A stretch of DNA of 29,438 nt from JAHILA01 sp035528175 (lineage in GTDB: Bacteria; Patescibacteriota; Minisyncoccia; RBG-13-40-8-A). The notes under the pieces were generated by a model. It was given only the letters and a program-made list of their open reading frames with translations, did no database searches and was not told the DNA's origin. Where the stretch lies: contig DATKZC010000015.1 of the NCBI GenBank assembly GCA_035528175.1, positions 1-29,438 on the forward strand, in the 5' to 3' direction. Positions 13,427-21,861 of the stretch are shown here, in pieces (the first letter of the stretch is position 1; the number at the start of each line of letters is the position of its first letter). The translations under genes and the position numbers were made by a program.

Positions 13427-14345
13427 AAGAATTGGCATAATTATTTTAATGGCTGCGGCATTTGTTATTCTGACAAGTGCTAGTTTTATTGTTGATGGTC
13501 CAAAAGCTGATATTCTTCAAATTGAAAAAGTATCCATTTTGGCATTCGGAGATATGATGCTGGACAGAAGCGTGTATTTGGCAGTGGAAAAAGTAGGGGA
13601 TTTTAATTTCCCGTTTCTAAATATAGATGATTTTCTGAAAACGGCGGATTTAAGGATTGCTAACATAGAAGGCCCGATAACCAATTTTAAGTCCGTAGCC
13701 AACAACACCAACCGTATGCGTTTTACTATTTCCCCGCAGTTTCTACCAGTGTTAGAATCAAGGTTTGATGTTTTGTCTTTGGCTAATAATCATATGCTAG
13801 ATTTTGGAGAAGACGGATATGCGCAGACAAAAGAAAATTTGGCTAGCGCAGGAATAAATTTTTTCGGCGATTACGAAAATGGGCAAGGTAATTTATCAAC
13901 AATTATTGAGAAAAATGAAATCGAAATCGGATTTATTGGTTATCATGGATTGATTAACAGGGGATTTGAAAATATTTTAGATGAAATCGAAAAAATCAGA
14001 CCGCAAGTTGATTTTTTGATTATTGTGCCTCATTGGGGTGCGGAATACAAAACATTTCCAGCAGAAGAAACCAGGCAAAAAGCAAAACAATTTATTGATG
14101 CTGGCGCGGATTTAATTTTAGGGAGCCATCCGCACGTAGTGCAGAATTCCGAAGAGTATAATGGTAAAATGATTTTTTATTCTTTGGGCAATTTTATCTT
14201 TGACCAGTATTTTTCTCAGGAAACAATGGAGGGGCTGTGTGTTGAAGTTTTATTAGAAAAAAGCGATAATGGAATAGAGGTTGGCTATAAACAATATAAA
14301 ATCATAATCAATAAAGATAGCCAGCCGGAAATTAAAAACTTATGA
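13419..14345 (+). CDS. CapA/PGA_cap family metallophosphatase-like protein
   Basis: 308 aa. N-terminal hydrophobic segment (about 5-25) as signal anchor. The family motifs appear in order: LAFGDMMLDR, IANIEGPIT, LSLANNHMLDFGEDG, FIGYHG, VPHWGAEY, ILGSHPHVVQ and YSLGNFIFDQ. They form a two-metal site related to calcineurin-like phosphoesterases. CapA is needed for poly-gamma-glutamate capsule formation in Bacillus, but most family members act in unknown envelope reactions, and no capBC genes are seen here. The gene overlaps HIT upstream and the cupin downstream (ATGA, 14342-14345). Confidence 0.88.
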   Translation: MFKRIGIIILMAAAFVILTSASFIVDGPKADILQIEKVSILAFGDMMLDRSVYLAVEKVGDFNFPFLNIDDFLKTADLRIANIEGPITNFKSVANNTNRMRFTISPQFLPVLESRFDVLSLANNHMLDFGEDGYAQTKENLASAGINFFGDYENGQGNLSTIIEKNEIEIGFIGYHGLINRGFENILDEIEKIRPQVDFLIIVPHWGAEYKTFPAEETRQKAKQFIDAGADLILGSHPHVVQNSEEYNGKMIFYSLGNFIFDQYFSQETMEGLCVEVLLEKSDNGIEVGYKQYKIIINKDSQPEIKNL

Positions 14346-14740
14346 AAGGATTTCATACAAATATTGGTAATGACGTCAAAAATAATGAAAATTTCCGTAA
14401 AGTGCTTTACACGGGAAAGCATAATCAGTTAGTGCTGATGACTTTAAAGCCAGGCGAAGAAATTGGCATGGAAACTCATCATGATAATGATCAGTTTTTT
14501 AGATTTGAAGAAGGTGAGGGGAAGGCAATTATTGATGGTAATGAATATATTTTAATTGCTGAAGATGTTATTGTTGTCCCGGCGGGTGCAGAACATAATA
14601 TCATTAATACTTCCAGTTCGGCGCCATTAAAACTGTATACGGTTTATTCCCCGGCGCATCATAAAGATGGTGTTATACGTGCAACTATAGCAGAGGCAGA
14701 GGCTGACTCGCCGGAATTTGACGGCAAGACGACAGAATAA
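14342..14740 (+). CDS. Cupin-domain protein
   Basis: 132 aa, one cupin barrel. Motif 1 is LKPGEEIGMETHHDNDQFFRFEEGEG (shown in part: H46, H47, Q51). Motif 2 is VPAGAEHNIINT with H85. These supply the metal ligands of small cupins, which act as isomerases, dioxygenases or binding proteins; the substrate is not predictable. The start overlaps the end of the CapA-like gene, so it is the last member of the DUF4870-HIT-CapA-cupin run. No terminator is visible before the typA promoter 12 bases later. Confidence 0.8.
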   Translation: MKGFHTNIGNDVKNNENFRKVLYTGKHNQLVLMTLKPGEEIGMETHHDNDQFFRFEEGEGKAIIDGNEYILIAEDVIVVPAGAEHNIINTSSSAPLKLYTVYSPAHHKDGVIRATIAEAEADSPEFDGKTTE

Positions 14741-14751
14741 TTGGAGTTGAT

Positions 14752-14780
14752 TTGCCAGATTAATTTTTGCGTGGTATAGT
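14752..14780 (+). promoter_or_regulatory. typA promoter
   Basis: -35 TTGCCA (14752-14757), exactly 17 bases, -10 TATAGT (14775-14780). Expected start near 14787, giving a leader of about 57 bases. Same -35 as the tRNA-Glu promoter. Confidence 0.7.
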
Positions 14781-14798
14781 AAATTGAGCTAAAAACGT

Positions 14799-14829
14799 AA
14801 AAGAATTACGCTTGATGCGTGATTCTTTT
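14799..14829 (+). promoter_or_regulatory. Leader hairpin of typA (possible attenuator)
   Basis: AAAAGAAT-T-ACGC, loop TTGAT, GCGT-G-ATTCTTTT: 13 pairs including one T-G pair, then GTTT. It lies between the promoter and the ATG at 14844. The 3' arm is U-rich, so it could be a weak terminator, an mRNA stabiliser or a temperature-sensitive structure. Confidence 0.5.
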
Positions 14830-14843
14830 GTTTAAGAAAAATT

Positions 14844-16628
14844 ATGGAGATTAGAAACATTGCCATTATTGCCCATGTTGATCACGGAAAAACTACTCTT
14901 ACCAATGCTTTAATGCATCAAACGGGGATGGCCGATGAAAATGTAAACATGGATTCCAATGCGTTGGAACTGGAAAGAGGGATTACGATTTATTCGAAAA
15001 ACACCTCGGTTTTTTATAATGGCACAAAAATAAATATTGTAGATACTCCTGGTCATGCCGATTTCAGTTCGGAAGTAGAGCGTATTCTAAGGTCAATTGA
15101 TAGTGTTTTGCTTTTGGTTGATGCTCAAGAAGGACCAATGCCACAAACGAAATTTGTTTTAAAAAAGTCATTAGAATTAGGATTGAAACCGATTGTGGTA
15201 ATTAATAAGATTGATAAATTTGCAGCTAGACCAGAAGAGGTGCACGAAATGGTGTATGAGTTGTTTTTAGACCTAGGTGCAAACGATGAACAATTAAATT
15301 TTAAAACTGTTTATGCCTCATCAAGAAGAGGGGTTGCGAAATTACACTTAAAAGATAAATCAGAAAATTTAAATCCACTATTGGACACAATTTTAAAAAA
15401 TGTTTATCCTGCTTCAAACTCGGAAATGGAGGAAAAACAATTGACAGCTCAACCATTTAATTTGGCTTATGACAATTTTTTGGGGCGCTGTGCAATTTCC
15501 AGGGTCTATTCTGGAAAAATAAAATATAATCAAGAAATAATTATTAAAAGTTTAAATAAAAAACCAAGAAAATTTAAAGTTATAAAACTTTTTACATTTA
15601 ATGGACTAAATCGGCAAGAAGTAAATGAAGCGGTGACTGGAGATATTGTGATGATTGCTGGGCTTACAGACATTGAAATAGGAGAAACAATTACTGAAAA
15701 TATAAATCAAGAATTACTTCCCGCAATTAAAATTGACGAACCGACAATTTCTTTAAATTTTTTAGTAAACAATTCTCCCTTTGCTGGGAAAGAAGGAAAA
15801 TTTGTGACCAGCCGACAAATTAAAGAACGACTCAAAAAAGAATTAGAAGTAAATATGGGGTTAAAGATTGATTTTTCGCACGCACATTATTATAAAGTTT
15901 TCGGACGTGGCGAACTGCATGTCGCAATTTTGCTTGAAAACCTAAGACGTGAAGGTTATGAACTTCAAGTTTCCAAGCCACAGGTAATTATTAGAGAAGA
16001 AAATGGCAAGAAATTAGAACCGTTTGAAGAAGTGTTAATTGATATTTCAGAAAATTTCTTCGGGATAGTAATCGAAAAGTTATCAAAAAGAAAGGGTCAA
16101 CTAATAGACATCAAAACCAAAAGCGGGCAAACTAGATTAACGTTTAAAATTCCTACACGCGGACTTTTGGGATATCGCAGTGAATTTGTTATTGATACAA
16201 AAGGAACGGGAATTTTATGCGTTCATTTTTTGGGTTTTTATGTTTATGCCGGAAATATTATCAGAAAAGAAATTGGTTCAATGATATCAATGGTTACAGG
16301 GAAAGCGGCTGGATTCGCTTTGTGGAATCTACAAGAGCGTGGAGTAATATATATTGGACACGGTGAAAATGTTTACGAGGGGATGATTATTGGTAATACG
16401 CCAACTGGTCATGATATGGAAGTTAACCCAACCAAAGAAAAACAATTAACAAATATGCGCGCTTCTGGTTCGGACGAGGCAATTTGTTTAATTCCGCCAT
16501 GGGAAATAACACTTGAAAGGGGATTGAGTATTATTAATGATGATGAATATATGGAAGTAACTCCCAAAAATATTCGCTTACGGAAACAGCTTTTAACGGA
16601 AAACGAGAGAAAGAAAGCAAAAAGATAA
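14844..16628 (+). CDS. typA: Ribosome-associated GTPase TypA/BipA
   Basis: 594 aa, normal length. G-domain: AHVDHGKTTL (G1, about 10-19), the RGITI switch, DTPGHADF (G3) and NKIDK (G4). Elongation-factor-like domains II, III and V follow, and the BipA-specific C-terminal domain includes PTRGLLGYRSEF and GSDEAICLIPPWE. BipA binds the ribosome in the EF-G site, helps 50S assembly and is needed at low temperature. It is a single-gene unit with its own promoter and leader hairpin; the AlkD-like gene downstream has its own -10. Confidence 0.95.
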   Translation: MEIRNIAIIAHVDHGKTTLTNALMHQTGMADENVNMDSNALELERGITIYSKNTSVFYNGTKINIVDTPGHADFSSEVERILRSIDSVLLLVDAQEGPMPQTKFVLKKSLELGLKPIVVINKIDKFAARPEEVHEMVYELFLDLGANDEQLNFKTVYASSRRGVAKLHLKDKSENLNPLLDTILKNVYPASNSEMEEKQLTAQPFNLAYDNFLGRCAISRVYSGKIKYNQEIIIKSLNKKPRKFKVIKLFTFNGLNRQEVNEAVTGDIVMIAGLTDIEIGETITENINQELLPAIKIDEPTISLNFLVNNSPFAGKEGKFVTSRQIKERLKKELEVNMGLKIDFSHAHYYKVFGRGELHVAILLENLRREGYELQVSKPQVIIREENGKKLEPFEEVLIDISENFFGIVIEKLSKRKGQLIDIKTKSGQTRLTFKIPTRGLLGYRSEFVIDTKGTGILCVHFLGFYVYAGNIIRKEIGSMISMVTGKAAGFALWNLQERGVIYIGHGENVYEGMIIGNTPTGHDMEVNPTKEKQLTNMRASGSDEAICLIPPWEITLERGLSIINDDEYMEVTPKNIRLRKQLLTENERKKAKR

Positions 16629-16634
16629 AAAATT

Positions 16635-16643
16635 TGCTAAAAT
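16635..16643 (+). promoter_or_regulatory. Extended -10 promoter of alkD-like gene, probably leaderless
   Basis: TGCTAAAAT ends 6 bases before the ATG at 16650; the expected start of the RNA is the start codon itself. Confidence 0.5.
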
Positions 16644-16649
16644 TAAGAT

Positions 16650-17348
16650 ATGACTATTAACGACATAGAAAGAGAAATTAAAAAACATGCCGATCCGAAG
16701 AGAGCCAAAAGCTCTCTTTGGTTTTTTAAAACCGGGAAAGGTGAATACGGAGAAGGAGATGTATTTTTGGGTATAAATAATCCAACAGCGAGAAAAATCG
16801 CCAAAGAATTTAGTTCTTTAGCGATTAATGATTTATCCAAAGTTATAAAAAGCAAATTTCATGAACAAAGATTGATTGTCTTATTGATTTTGGTATCAAA
16901 ATTCCAAAAGGTTGACGAAGAAGAAAGGAGAAAAATTTATAACTTCTATTTGAAGCACACCAAATACATTAATAACTGGGACTTGGTTGATTTGTCAGCG
17001 TATAAAATCGTCGGCGCGTATCTGGAAGACAAGGATAAAAAAATACTTTATAAATTAGCTAGATCTAAAAGTATTTGGGAGCGTAGAATTGCCACAATTT
17101 CCACTTTTCATTTTCTGAAAAACAAAAATCCACAATACAGCTTGAAAATTGCGGAAATTTTAATCAATGACAAACACGATTTGATTCATAAAGCTGTTGG
17201 CTGGATGTTGAGAGAAATCGGCAAACGCTGCGGCGAAGAAATCGAGGAAAAGTTTTTAAAAAAACATTATAAAACTATGCCGAGAACAATGTTACGTTAT
17301 GCAATCGAGAGATTTGGCGAGAAAAAAAGAAAGTTTTATTTAAATTGA
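16650..17348 (+). CDS. AlkD-like DNA alkylation repair protein
   Basis: 232 aa, all helical (HEAT-like). The AlkD family signature is visible: FFKTGKGEYGEGDVFLGINNP near the N-terminus, then INNWDLVDLSAYKIVGAYL, SIWERRIATISTFHFLKNK and HKAVGWMLREIGKR. These enzymes remove N3- or N7-alkylated bases, recognising damage through the DNA backbone; the catalytic Asp is expected in the WDLVD segment. The gene stands alone with its own promoter. The TGA stop overlaps a possible -35 (TTGACT, 17345-17350) for the zinc-ribbon gene. Confidence 0.9.
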   Translation: MTINDIEREIKKHADPKRAKSSLWFFKTGKGEYGEGDVFLGINNPTARKIAKEFSSLAINDLSKVIKSKFHEQRLIVLLILVSKFQKVDEEERRKIYNFYLKHTKYINNWDLVDLSAYKIVGAYLEDKDKKILYKLARSKSIWERRIATISTFHFLKNKNPQYSLKIAEILINDKHDLIHKAVGWMLREIGKRCGEEIEEKFLKKHYKTMPRTMLRYAIERFGEKKRKFYLN

Positions 17349-17380
17349 CTGATATAATTAATTTGTGCTATGCTTATACT
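17345..17380 (+). promoter_or_regulatory. Possible promoter of the zinc-ribbon gene
   Basis: TTGACT (17345-17350), 18 bases, TATGCT (17369-17374); TATACT at 17375-17380 is a second choice. A later -10, TAAAAT (17475-17480), would start RNA close to the ATG at 17490. The rest of the 141-base gap is AT-rich without a clear structure. Confidence 0.4.
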
Positions 17381-17489
17381 TAGGTGAAAAGGTCGTTAAC
17401 AAATAATTAAAAAAGTTTCTATTCGCAATTTAAATTAAAATATTCATTAAGTTTATTTTAGAATAAATTGTTCGTAAAATTACATCGTA

Positions 17490-17804
17490 ATGTTTAGAAA
17501 AAGAGACGATTCTCCAAGGCCAAAAGTTCAGGGAAATTGGAAATGTTCCAAGTGTGGAGCAGAAATCACTGAGTTGCCATTTGCGCCGTCTGGCGACCTT
17601 CCAATCTTTTGTGCAACGTGCCACAGAGAAAGGATGGACCAGAGACGAGGAGGCAGCGGAAGAGGTAATTTCGAAAGAAAAAGAGTTCAGGGAAACTGGA
17701 AATGCGCCAAATGCGGAGCCGAAATAACAGAGCTTCCGTTTGAACCAAGGGAAGGCCAGGAGATTCTTTGCAGAGATTGCTATCGTAGCCAAAAAGGCTA
17801 TTAA
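17490..17804 (+). CDS. Tandem CxxC zinc-ribbon protein
   Basis: 104 aa made of two near-identical units (about 14-48 and 67-101), each VQGNWKC(S/A)KCGAEITELPF, then a second CxxC. Cysteines are C19, C22, C41, C44 and C72, C75, C94, C97, enough for two zinc sites. The linker is Gly/Arg-rich (RRGGSGRGNFERKR), which suggests nucleic-acid or ribosome binding. Single-unit relatives are common in Patescibacteria; I do not know a defined function. It is followed by a strong terminator and appears to be monocistronic. Confidence 0.8.
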   Translation: MFRKRDDSPRPKVQGNWKCSKCGAEITELPFAPSGDLPIFCATCHRERMDQRRGGSGRGNFERKRVQGNWKCAKCGAEITELPFEPREGQEILCRDCYRSQKGY

Positions 17805-17815
17805 AATCTTGTAAT

Positions 17816-17842
17816 AAAAAACCCCGTTCCACGGGGTTTTTT
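17816..17842. terminator. Strong terminator after the zinc-ribbon gene
   Basis: AAAAAACCCCGT (17816-17827), loop TCC, ACGGGGTTTTTT (17831-17842): a perfect 12-bp stem with T-run. Confidence 0.95.
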
Positions 17843-17853
17843 AGTTTCAAATG

Positions 17854-17862
17854 TGTTATAAT
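17854..17862 (+). promoter_or_regulatory. Extended -10 promoter of the GerMN gene, probably leaderless
   Basis: TGTTATAAT, the same nonamer as at prfB, ends 8 bases before the ATG at 17871. Confidence 0.55.
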
Positions 17863-17870
17863 TAGAATAT

Positions 17871-18332
17871 ATGAAGAAGATGGTTATAATTATAGAAATT
17901 GCGATCATCGTAATTCTGATAGTTGTTTATTTACTAAAAATAGAAACCATAAAAGTGAGTGTTTATTTCAATAACAGCAGAATGGATGCTACAATCTCCT
18001 GCGATAAAGTTTTTCCGGTTGAAAGGATAATTACTAAAACGCAGGCAATTGCTAGGGTAGCTATAGAAGAATTATTAAAAGGGCCGACAGAAACAGAAAA
18101 ATCCCAGAATTTTTTCACCAGTATTAATTCTGGGGTAAAAATCCAGGGATTAGTTATCGAACAGGGAATAGCGAAAATCGATTTTGACGAACAGCTGGAA
18201 TTTCAAATAGGTGGTTCTTGTAGAGTATTGGCAATACGCAGTCAAATCACTGAAACATTAAAACAATTTTCAACAGTCAAAAGTGTAATCATTTCGATTA
18301 ATAGCAGAACAGAGGATATTTTGCAGCCGTAA
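17871..18332 (+). CDS. GerMN-domain membrane-anchored protein
   Basis: 153 aa. A signal-anchor helix at about 4-23 is followed by one GerMN domain: ARVAIEELLKGPTETEK, GVKIQGLVIEQGIAKIDFDEQLEFQIGGSCRVLAIRSQITETLKQFSTVKSVIISI (landmarks, in order). GerMN domains occur in spore-germination GerM and in lipoproteins such as LpqB, and are thought to bind ligands or peptidoglycan outside the cell. There is no lipobox, so it is held by the helix. It converges on the next gene with only 4 bases between stop codons and no terminator between them. Confidence 0.8.
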   Translation: MKKMVIIIEIAIIVILIVVYLLKIETIKVSVYFNNSRMDATISCDKVFPVERIITKTQAIARVAIEELLKGPTETEKSQNFFTSINSGVKIQGLVIEQGIAKIDFDEQLEFQIGGSCRVLAIRSQITETLKQFSTVKSVIISINSRTEDILQP

Positions 18333-18336
18333 GGTT

Positions 18337-18801
18337 TTAATTTCCAACGATAAAAATATCAGTGACAATAAATTCAGTGCCGTTCTTTAAACTATCATAA
18401 ATATTTACTTTTGAAGAGATGTTTATATTGTCTCCGACTTTCAAATCGCTTGATTGAAGCGATACCTCCTCGGGATAAATTTGTTCTGTATTGTCTTTGA
18501 TTTCTGTTGGGAATATTAGTTTGGTTATTTTTGTCTGGTCGTCGGTTGCTACTTTTATTATTGCCTTTATTGGTTCTTGAGTTAAGTCAGCTAAAGGAAT
18601 TATGGCTGCAAGCGTCAGGGTTTTGTCTTTAATTTCTTTAATTTCTCCTAGGAAGCCGTAAATTTCTTTAGCGATATCAAGGTTTTTTATTTTGTTGTCG
18701 CTGATTTTCGGCTGGCCGTTAAGCATTAGAACGAGTGCCGCGACAACAAGAATAATCACCACGACAATTATTATCAAAAGAGGTGTTTTTGTCCTTCCCA
18801 T
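18337..18801 (-). CDS. Membrane-anchored protein of unknown function
   Basis: 154 aa. The N-terminal helix (about 8-27) places a beta-rich domain of roughly 120 residues outside the membrane. The segment IYGFLGEIKEIKDKTLTLAAIIP, followed later by SDLKVGDNINISSKVNIYDSLKNGTEFIVTDIFI, looks like a small barrel of the kind found in DUF5666-like extracytoplasmic proteins (GxIxxIxxxxLTL … LKxGDxIxV). No function can be given. It is divergent from the NlpC/P60-like gene across a 68-base AT-rich gap. Confidence 0.6.
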   Translation of the reverse strand: MGRTKTPLLIIIVVVIILVVAALVLMLNGQPKISDNKIKNLDIAKEIYGFLGEIKEIKDKTLTLAAIIPLADLTQEPIKAIIKVATDDQTKITKLIFPTEIKDNTEQIYPEEVSLQSSDLKVGDNINISSKVNIYDSLKNGTEFIVTDIFIVGN

Positions 18802-18869
18802 ATATTTTTTAAATATTAATTATTATCTATTTCAATTATATCACAATTTGAATAGTATGCAATTAAATT

Positions 18870-19328
18870 ATGTCTAATATCAAAATTCTAACCTACAATT
18901 CTTATTTAAAAATGATAAAAAACTCTGTCGGAACAAAGATGTTTAGGAATCTTTATTTGAAAAAAAGCGGAAAAGAAATTGATGCAACTAAAAATGGTAA
19001 TCTCTCTTGCGCATTTTTTGTTTCCAATATTTTATTGATGTGGGGGTTGATAAAAGAAGGGCATGCCAATGTGCCAAATACAATTAAGGATATGCTTGAA
19101 TGCGGTTGGCAGGAAATTGCTAAAGATAAAATCAAACTCGGGGACGTGATTGTTTGGGAAAAGCAAATAACCCCAAATGGCAAGCTTCATTTGCATAATG
19201 GTTTCTATATTGGCGATAAAAAAGCTATAAGTAATTATTATAAAATGAAAACACCTGTTATTCATAGTTGGGATTACAATGGCAAAAGAAAAATAATCGC
19301 GGTTTATCATTATCAAAAATTTAAATGA
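18870..19328 (+). CDS. NlpC/P60-like (papain-fold) protein
   Basis: 152 aa. Conserved Cys in GNLSCAFFVSNIL (C47) and a His in KLHLHNGFYIGD (H109), separated by a GDVIVWE strand, give the Cys-His arrangement of NlpC/P60 and related papain-fold amidases. Such enzymes usually cut peptidoglycan peptides. There is no signal peptide or anchor, so either it acts inside, is exported another way, or has another substrate. Similar stand-alone proteins are frequent in Patescibacteria. It overlaps the next gene by four bases (ATGA). Confidence 0.6.
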   Translation: MSNIKILTYNSYLKMIKNSVGTKMFRNLYLKKSGKEIDATKNGNLSCAFFVSNILLMWGLIKEGHANVPNTIKDMLECGWQEIAKDKIKLGDVIVWEKQITPNGKLHLHNGFYIGDKKAISNYYKMKTPVIHSWDYNGKRKIIAVYHYQKFK

Positions 19329-20311
19329 AAAAAATTCTAAAAATAATTTTATTGGCAATTCTTGCTGTTATAATAATCCTTGCTGTATATCTATTTGTCG
19401 GCAAAGCAAAGCCAGCGGATAAAATTGAATGGGGCGTGACTTTCAGCAAGAGATACGCAATTGACTTAGGACTGGATTGGCAGAAAACATTTTCAGCGAT
19501 TTTAGATGATTTAAAAACCAAAAGAATTAGGATTATTGCTTATTGGGATGAAGTTGAAAACGAAGAGGGTAAATATGATTTTAAGGATTTAGAATGGCAG
19601 CTTTTAGAGATTGAAAGGCATAACGGAGAAGCGATTTTTGCTCTGGGCCGGAGAATGCCCCGCTGGCCAGAGTGTTTTGAGCCGGAATGGGCGCAGAATC
19701 TTTCTGAAGAAAAAAAACAGGAAAAAATTCTAGATTTTCTCAGCGAGACAATAAAATATTTCAAAAACAGGCCGAGTATTAAAATTTGGCAAATAGAAAA
19801 CGAGCCGTTTTTGGGAACTTTTGGCGAGTGTCCAAAATTGGACAAAAAATTTTTAAATAAAGAAATTGCTCTGGCCAGATATCTGGATTACCGCAAACCA
19901 ATAATGATAACCGAAAGCGGAGAATTCAGCACTTGGATTGGCGGAGCGAGGCGCGCGGATATTCTCGGTACGTCTGTTTATAGGAAGGTTTATGGCAAGC
20001 TGGGTTATGTAACCTACCCGATTCCGCCGATTTTTTACCAGAGAAAAGTAAATTTAATAAAGCTCTTGTTTGATTTGGACGAAGTAATTGCGATTGAAGT
20101 TCAGGCAGAGCCATGGGGACATAAGCCGACGCAGGAGATGACAAATGAGGAACAAGATATTTCTATGAGTATTGAAAAGTTTAATGATATTTTGGAATAT
20201 ATCCACAAGGCAGGATTTAATAAAGCGTATTTGTGGGGCGTGGAATGGTGGTATTGGCGAAAAATAAATGGCGATGATAGATTTTGGAATCGCGCCAAAG
20301 AATTGTTTTAA
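19325..20311 (+). CDS. Membrane-anchored glycoside hydrolase-like (clan GH-A) protein
   Basis: 328 aa. Anchor helix at about 4-24, then a TIM barrel. IKIWQIENEP (E160) is the acid/base strand of clan GH-A glycosidases. EVIAIEVQAEPWG (E258 or E262) is the likely nucleophile region. AYLWGVEWWYW near the end is the aromatic strand 8. The N-terminal RIRIIAYWDEVENEEGKYDF also fits GH5/GH42-type enzymes. It would act on sugars outside the membrane; substrate unknown. It starts in the last codon of the NlpC-like gene and is followed after 5 bases by a ROK kinase, giving a small sugar-related cluster. Confidence 0.7.
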   Translation: MKKILKIILLAILAVIIILAVYLFVGKAKPADKIEWGVTFSKRYAIDLGLDWQKTFSAILDDLKTKRIRIIAYWDEVENEEGKYDFKDLEWQLLEIERHNGEAIFALGRRMPRWPECFEPEWAQNLSEEKKQEKILDFLSETIKYFKNRPSIKIWQIENEPFLGTFGECPKLDKKFLNKEIALARYLDYRKPIMITESGEFSTWIGGARRADILGTSVYRKVYGKLGYVTYPIPPIFYQRKVNLIKLLFDLDEVIAIEVQAEPWGHKPTQEMTNEEQDISMSIEKFNDILEYIHKAGFNKAYLWGVEWWYWRKINGDDRFWNRAKELF

Positions 20312-20316
20312 AAATT

Positions 20317-21222
20317 ATGTATATCGGTATCGACATCGGCGGAACAAATATTAAAGGAATTCTATTTGACGGCAAAAAGGCAGTCAAAAAAGTTAGAATT
20401 ATTACAAAATCAAAAACCAATCTCAAAATTATTCTTGGCCAAATTTTTAAATGTATTGAAAGTATGCGAAAAGCGCATTACAAATGCGCCTATACGAATA
20501 AAATTAATGGGATTGGAATAGGAGTTGCTGGGCCAATTGATGTTAAAAATCAAAAAATATTAAACCCGCCAAATATGACTGGTCTGAAAAATCTGGAACT
20601 CGGAAAAATAGTTGAGAAGAAATTTAAAATCAAAACTATTATTGATAATGATGTCCATTGTCTGGTTTTGGCAGAAGCGATTTTGGGGGCGGGAAAGAAT
20701 AAAAATCTGGTCGTCGGTTTGGGACTGGGAACGGGAGTGGGCGGAGGGATTGTGATGAATAAGGAAATTGTCTATGGCAAAACCGGCACTGCCGGAGAAT
20801 TTGGTCATATGACTATTGATAAACATGGCAGAAAATGTGTCTGTGGAAACAAAGGATGTTTAGAGGCCTATTTAAGCGAATCAGGAATCAGAAAAACCGC
20901 TTTTGAAATTTTGGGCAGGAGAATAGATACGATTACTTTATATAATATGGCAAGAAAGGGGGATTCAAAAGCAATGGAGGTTTGGAAAATTACTGGCGAA
21001 TATTTAGGTTTAGGATTGGCAAATATTGTTGATACTTTAAATCCCAATATTATTGTAATTGGAGGAGGAATTGCCAATGCTGGGGAGCTCTTGCTAAATT
21101 CAGCTAAATCCGAAATGAGAAAGAATGTTCTGTCGCCGAAAGCTAAAAAAACGCAGGTCATTTTGGCTAAACTCGGCGAATGGGCTGGCGCAATCGGCGC
21201 AGGACTATTATTGGATAAATAA
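20317..21222 (+). CDS. ROK family sugar kinase
   Basis: 301 aa from ATG 20317; an upstream in-frame TTG at 20284 lies in the previous gene and is less likely. ATP site YIGIDIGGTNIKG (2-14), catalytic Asp in IDNDVHC (D112), GLGLGTGVGGGIV, and the ROK zinc motif GEFGHM…CVCGNKGCLE (H164, C174, C176, C181). It phosphorylates a hexose such as glucose or N-acetylmannosamine. Residues 50-61 (MRKAHYKCAYTN) are encoded by a 37-base repeat also found after pheS, inserted just before the conserved GIGIGVAGPID strand. It follows the glycoside hydrolase-like gene. Confidence 0.92.
   Translation: MYIGIDIGGTNIKGILFDGKKAVKKVRIITKSKTNLKIILGQIFKCIESMRKAHYKCAYTNKINGIGIGVAGPIDVKNQKILNPPNMTGLKNLELGKIVEKKFKIKTIIDNDVHCLVLAEAILGAGKNKNLVVGLGLGTGVGGGIVMNKEIVYGKTGTAGEFGHMTIDKHGRKCVCGNKGCLEAYLSESGIRKTAFEILGRRIDTITLYNMARKGDSKAMEVWKITGEYLGLGLANIVDTLNPNIIVIGGGIANAGELLLNSAKSEMRKNVLSPKAKKTQVILAKLGEWAGAIGAGLLLDK
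20464..20500. repeat. 37-base repeat inside the ROK kinase gene
   Basis: Begins ATGCGAAAAGCGCA, contains an inner stem GCGCA/TGCGC and ends near CGAATA. Matches 27829-27865 at 33 of 37 positions, all four differences being transitions. Read in frame as a 12-residue insert. Confidence 0.85.
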
Positions 21223-21226
21223 AAAA

Positions 21227-21859
21227 ATGGAAGAACAAACAAGAAAATTTAATCCTTATATCGTAATCATCGTAATTTTGCTGATTGCTGTGGCAATTTT
21301 GACATACAAACAATGGAGCGGGAAAAGTACAGACATTGAAGTTTTCAAAGATGATATCCAAATAGGCAGGGATGATGCGCCAGTAACAATTATTGAGTAT
21401 TACAGTTATTTGTGCGGGTATTGCAAGCAATTTGAGGATAGTGTAAAGCCGAAAATAGTAGAAAATTATATTACTACAGGTAAAGTAAAGTTGATTTTGC
21501 GTTCATTTCCGCCGTACGAATTAAGCCAGGCGATTTTATGCGCCAATGATCAGGAAAAGTTTCTGGAATACCATAATTATCTTTTTGCGAATAACGATAA
21601 AATCGAAAGCATTGATAATTTAAAAAGTTTTGCCAAAGCCGTCGGGCTTAATGAATCAGAGTTCAGCCAATGTTTGGATTCTGGAAAATATAAATCAAAA
21701 GCAGAAGAATGGTATGCGCAGGGAAGCGATGATTTTATAAAAGCCAACATCCCCAAAGACAGGCAGGGCACGCCAGCATTCTTTATTAATGGCGAGCCGG
21801 CTATCGGCTCCATGCCTTATGAAGATTTTGCGAAAATAATTGAAAGCAAACTGAAATAA
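21227..21859 (+). CDS. DsbA-like membrane-anchored thioredoxin-fold oxidoreductase
   Basis: 210 aa from the ATG at 21227. Anchor helix at 11-27, then DAPVTIIEYYSYLCGYCKQFE with active-site C63-G-Y-C66, helical insertion, and cis-Pro loop GTPAFFING (P183). This is the DsbA/BdbD type found in Gram-positive-like envelopes, forming or isomerising disulfides outside the membrane. Additional Cys at C105 and C149 may form a second pair. A VKOR or DsbB partner is not in the window. The gene is 4 bases after the ROK kinase and 2 bases before ligA. Confidence 0.88.
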   Translation: MEEQTRKFNPYIVIIVILLIAVAILTYKQWSGKSTDIEVFKDDIQIGRDDAPVTIIEYYSYLCGYCKQFEDSVKPKIVENYITTGKVKLILRSFPPYELSQAILCANDQEKFLEYHNYLFANNDKIESIDNLKSFAKAVGLNESEFSQCLDSGKYKSKAEEWYAQGSDDFIKANIPKDRQGTPAFFINGEPAIGSMPYEDFAKIIESKLK

Positions 21860-21861
21860 TC

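Noticed and set aside
21125..21859. DsbA-like gene starting at 21125 inside the ROK gene
   Set aside because: The ATG at 21227 is directly followed by the charged start and anchor helix; the upstream extension is ROK coding sequence in another frame.
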